Source: Paenibacillus terricola
Lineage (GTDB): Bacteria > Bacillota > Bacilli > Paenibacillales > Paenibacillaceae
Assembly: GCF_014779765.1 (NCBI RefSeq)
Contig: NZ_JACXZA010000001.1
Location: 1,488,001-1,552,000 of the forward strand
Direction of reading: 5' to 3'
DNA: 64,000 nucleotides
The stretch's first letter is position 1; each line of letters begins with the position of its first letter. Positions 61,389 to 64,000 of this stretch are shown in pieces. The notes beneath the pieces are model-generated. The model saw only the letters and a list, made by a program, of their open reading frames with translations. It did not search any database and was not told the DNA's origin. The translations under genes were made by a program, and so were the position numbers.

Positions 61389-61417
61389 TTGTGGCTCCTT
61401 AACGTTTGCATTATAAT
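61389..61417 (+). promoter_or_regulatory. promoter of the ABC exporter operon
   Basis: TTGTGG (61389-61394) and TATAAT (61412-61417) are 17 bases apart. A second TATAAT is at 61440-61445 without a good -35. ACACC-TAAAT-GGTGT at 61352-61366, upstream, resembles the operator in front of the DoxX gene. Confidence 0.5.
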
Positions 61418-61479
61418 CATCGCGGATGTTTAGGTTTTGTATAATACGGTGGCAGGCTTGCTCAGAATGGAGGAATCGG

Positions 61480-63246
61480 ATGTATTTATTACGCAAATAT
61501 CGGGCGCGATATGGCAAAGGCTTCATTGTTTCGATCGTGTTCCTGATGCTCGAGGCGTTGTGCGACCTGCTGCAGCCGGCGATGCTCGCCAAGATTATCG
61601 ACCAAGGCGTCGTTGCTGGCGATCTAGATGTGGTATATCGCAACGGCGCAATTATGCTGTTGATAACTGCGCTTGGCGCTGGCGCAGCGGCGACTCGCAA
61701 TCTCGTCTCCAGCCGTGTCTCCCAGCAGTTCGGGGCCGAGCTTCGAGCCGATCTGTATCGTAAAGTCCAATCGCTTGCTTTCTCAGCTATCGACAAGCTT
61801 GATCGAGCTTCGCTTATTACGAGGCTGACGAACGACGTGACGCAAATCCAGAACTTTGTGAACGGTTTAATGCGTATATTCGTCAAAGCGCCTTTGCTCG
61901 GCATCGGTGCCGTCATTATGGCAATAAGGCTTAACCCGCCGATGTCGGTCATTCTGCTCGCTGTTGTACCGATTGTTGCGTTTCTGATCGTGCTCAATCT
62001 TCGAATTGGTTTCCCGAGGTTCGCACGTGTTCAGCAGTCGCTTGATCGTCTCAATGGTTATACGAGGGATTTCTTGTCCGGCATTCGTGTTGTCAAAGCT
62101 TTCAACCGGTACGAGGATGAAGCGCAGAAGTTCGAGGCGGCTAACGATTCCTATCGCTCGGCCAATGAGAATGCGATGAAGGCCATGGCGATCTTCAACC
62201 CGCTCATCGCATTGACGGTGAACATCGGCATTATCGTCATTCTGTGGATTGGTGGCGTTCGGATCGACGGCGGCCACATGCAGGCCGGCCATGTCGTTGC
62301 GTTCATCAACTACATGCTCCAAATACTGTTCTCGCTTATGACGATCACAATGGTATTCAATATGTTCGTGCGAGCGAAGTCGTCAACGACTCGAATCGTA
62401 AGCGTTTTCCAGCAGGATGAGCGTCCAAGCGGCTCGGTTATGTCTAATGAACGAGCAGCAGATGCCGCTCGCGAAGGCTTCTGCATTCAATTCGATAATG
62501 TTTCCTTCTCCTACGATGGTGTGGCTGGCGAGAAGGTGCTTCATCATTTGTCCTTCCATTGCAAACAAGGAGAGACGATTGGCATTATCGGATCTACCGG
62601 CTCTGGCAAAAGTACGCTTGTCAGCCTCATTCCGCGTTTCTATGACGCAACGGGAGGAACAGTGTCCGTCCTCGGACATAATGTTGCATTAGTTGATCCG
62701 ACATCATTACGCAGTCGAATCGCGATTGTCCCGCAGCAGGCTGTACTCTTCACGGGTTCGGTGAAGGACAATATCCGCTGGGGCAACGAGGAAGCGACCG
62801 AAGAGCAGATCATTGAAGCAGCTCGAATTGCTGCAGCCGATGACTTCATTCGGGCACTGCCTAATGGCTACGACTCGCTTGTTGGACAGGGCGGCGTCAA
62901 TTTCTCCGGCGGACAGAAGCAGCGTCTGTCTATTGCAAGGGCGCTGGTTCGCAAGCCGGAAATATTAATTCTCGACGACTCTACAAGCGCATTGGATGTG
63001 CTGACCGAGGCTCGCATCAAAGGATCGCTTAAGGCGCTTGGCGCACAGGTAACAACGCTTCTTATTGCGCAGCGGATTACATCGGTAATGGATGCAGATC
63101 GCATCCTTGTGATGGATAACGGCCAATTAGTTGCCGTTGGCGATCATGGCCAATTGATGCGAGAGTGCGAAGTGTATCGTGAAATTTATCGTTCGCAGTA
63201 TGGGAAGGAGGCCGATCAGCATGCCGCAGCAGCCCAATCGATCTGA
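61480..63246 (+). CDS. ABC exporter subunit, first half of a heterodimer
   Basis: 588 residues: a six-helix membrane domain (about 1-310) and an ATPase domain (about 335-588) with Walker A GSTGSGKST, signature SGGQKQRL, and Walker B ILILDDSTSALD. The Asp after Walker B (LDD) in place of Glu makes it the degenerate-site subunit of a heterodimeric exporter such as BmrCD or LmrCD; its partner overlaps downstream by 26 bases. These pumps export drugs or lipids. GGAGG six bases before ATG 61480 sets the start. Confidence 0.92.
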   Translation: MYLLRKYRARYGKGFIVSIVFLMLEALCDLLQPAMLAKIIDQGVVAGDLDVVYRNGAIMLLITALGAGAAATRNLVSSRVSQQFGAELRADLYRKVQSLAFSAIDKLDRASLITRLTNDVTQIQNFVNGLMRIFVKAPLLGIGAVIMAIRLNPPMSVILLAVVPIVAFLIVLNLRIGFPRFARVQQSLDRLNGYTRDFLSGIRVVKAFNRYEDEAQKFEAANDSYRSANENAMKAMAIFNPLIALTVNIGIIVILWIGGVRIDGGHMQAGHVVAFINYMLQILFSLMTITMVFNMFVRAKSSTTRIVSVFQQDERPSGSVMSNERAADAAREGFCIQFDNVSFSYDGVAGEKVLHHLSFHCKQGETIGIIGSTGSGKSTLVSLIPRFYDATGGTVSVLGHNVALVDPTSLRSRIAIVPQQAVLFTGSVKDNIRWGNEEATEEQIIEAARIAAADDFIRALPNGYDSLVGQGGVNFSGGQKQRLSIARALVRKPEILILDDSTSALDVLTEARIKGSLKALGAQVTTLLIAQRITSVMDADRILVMDNGQLVAVGDHGQLMRECEVYREIYRSQYGKEADQHAAAAQSI

Positions 63247-64000
63247 TTCGAATAAGACGGAACCTGTTGTGATGCCGATGGGTGGCCATCGTCCTCCAGG
63301 CGGAGCCTTCGCTGGCAGAGGACGGGGGCCAGGAGGCAAGCCCAAGAATGCGTTCGGCGTACTTCGTAGGCTTTGGAGCTTCGTTGGTCCTGAACGATTG
63401 CGATTGTCGTTCATCTTCTGTTTTGTCATTATCTCTGCAGCGATCGGACTCTTAACCCCTTATTGGATCGGCCGCGCTATCGATACGATGAAAGGCGGCA
63501 GCGTCGACTTCGATCTGCTGCGATATTTCTTGATCGCGATGGCGGTTGCATATGTAACCGATGCTTGTCTTGGCTTCGTGCAAGGCCGCTGGATGGCGGG
63601 CGTTGCGCAGCGTATTGTGGTCCGGCTTAGAAGGACGCTGTACGAGAAATTGCAGCAGCTGCCGCTTGCGTATTTTGACAGCCGCCGTCATGGTGATGTG
63701 ATGAGTCGTTTGTCCAACGACATTGACAACGTTAGCAATACGATCTCGCAATCGACGACGCAGCTCATGTCGGGCATACTCGGCATTGGCGGCTCGCTCG
63801 TCATGATGCTTGTGCTCAGCCCGACGCTGACGCTGGCTAGTCTCATCACCGTACCGCTCGTCTATACGCTAACTCGCATGATTACACGAAGAACGAGAGA
63901 TCTGTTCAAAGCACAGCAGACGCAGCTCGGAGCGCTGAATGGGCATATCGAGGAGACGATCTCTGGCGTCCAAGTCGTGCAGGCGTTCAACCAGGAGCAG
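63221..64000 (+). CDS. ABC exporter subunit, second half of a heterodimer, 3' end missing
   Basis: The frame is open to the end of the window (260 codons visible). After a Gly/Pro/Arg-rich N-terminus come membrane helices (SFIFCFVIISAAIGLL and following) and the coupling-helix segments LPLAYFDSRRHGDVMSRLSN and EETISGVQVVQAFN. The ATPase domain would follow beyond the window. It starts 26 bases before the stop of the first subunit, after AAGGAGG, so the two are translationally coupled. Confidence 0.92.
   Translation, partial: MPQQPNRSDSNKTEPVVMPMGGHRPPGGAFAGRGRGPGGKPKNAFGVLRRLWSFVGPERLRLSFIFCFVIISAAIGLLTPYWIGRAIDTMKGGSVDFDLLRYFLIAMAVAYVTDACLGFVQGRWMAGVAQRIVVRLRRTLYEKLQQLPLAYFDSRRHGDVMSRLSNDIDNVSNTISQSTTQLMSGILGIGGSLVMMLVLSPTLTLASLITVPLVYTLTRMITRRTRDLFKAQQTQLGALNGHIEETISGVQVVQAFNQEQ

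Overview
The window looks like chromosomal DNA of an endospore-forming Bacillota, most probably Paenibacillaceae (Paenibacillus or Cohnella type). The evidence is strong AGGAGG-type ribosome sites with frequent GTG and TTG starts, a SleB-like cortex hydrolase, a SpoIIP-type hydrolase, UppP, HelD, a YdjO-like cold-inducible protein, a ComJ-like protein, a bacterial nitric oxide synthase, GH95 and 'stalk'-domain secreted proteins, and a short Hol-Tox peptide gene. I saw no rRNA, tRNA, insertion-sequence transposase, CRISPR array or prophage module. The content is mostly small, independently terminated accessory transcription units: acetyltransferases, Nudix, VOC and HAD proteins, efflux pumps and regulators.

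Layout. 0-4 kb: a MarR regulator (cut by the window edge) with a hydrolase, a kinase-like protein, then a solute-binding protein without a signal peptide paired with a truncated HTH protein. 4.1-4.5 kb: a 31-residue Hol-Tox-like toxin behind a LexA-like box. 4.6-9.7 kb: esterase, GNAT, P-loop kinase, an ECF sigma factor fused to a VOC domain, and a SpoIIP-type wall hydrolase. 9.9-12.8 kb: a coupled ADP-ribose operon (Nudix/winged-helix regulator, NADAR, PARG-like) followed by an unknown gene behind a perfect palindrome. 12.9-24.4 kb: TetR/MFS pair with operators, DoxX, VanZ-like, MATE, Nudix proteins, VOC, NO synthase, UppP, and secreted or lipoproteins; one AT-rich gene lies between exact 15-bp direct repeats. 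24.6-34.2 kb: transporter, DUF4395-like membrane protein, an AT-rich block of small genes, an ATP pyrophosphatase, a pentapeptide-repeat protein and a 1049-residue multidomain secreted protein. 34.3-45.5 kb: inverted repeats, an aminoglycoside 6-adenylyltransferase pseudogene broken by an exact 8-bp duplication, HelD, a zinc-ribbon/membrane-protein cluster, a remnant of a rhamnogalacturonan acetylesterase, SleB, ArsB, a phosphoesterase and a HAD phosphatase. 45.6-48.7 kb: a 1001-residue DUF4157/Het-C-like protein. 48.8-64 kb: an MBL/TetR operon with twin operators, serine hydrolase, autolysin, uracil permease, a kinase-like protein, DUF5995, nitroreductase, YdjO, ComJ, GH95 and a heterodimeric ABC exporter that runs off the end.

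The best candidates for new biology are the DUF4157/Het-C-like protein, the LexA-box-controlled toxin, the ADP-ribose operon, the sigma factor/VOC fusion and the signal-less solute-binding protein/HTH pair. All functions are inferred from sequence reading alone, without database searches.
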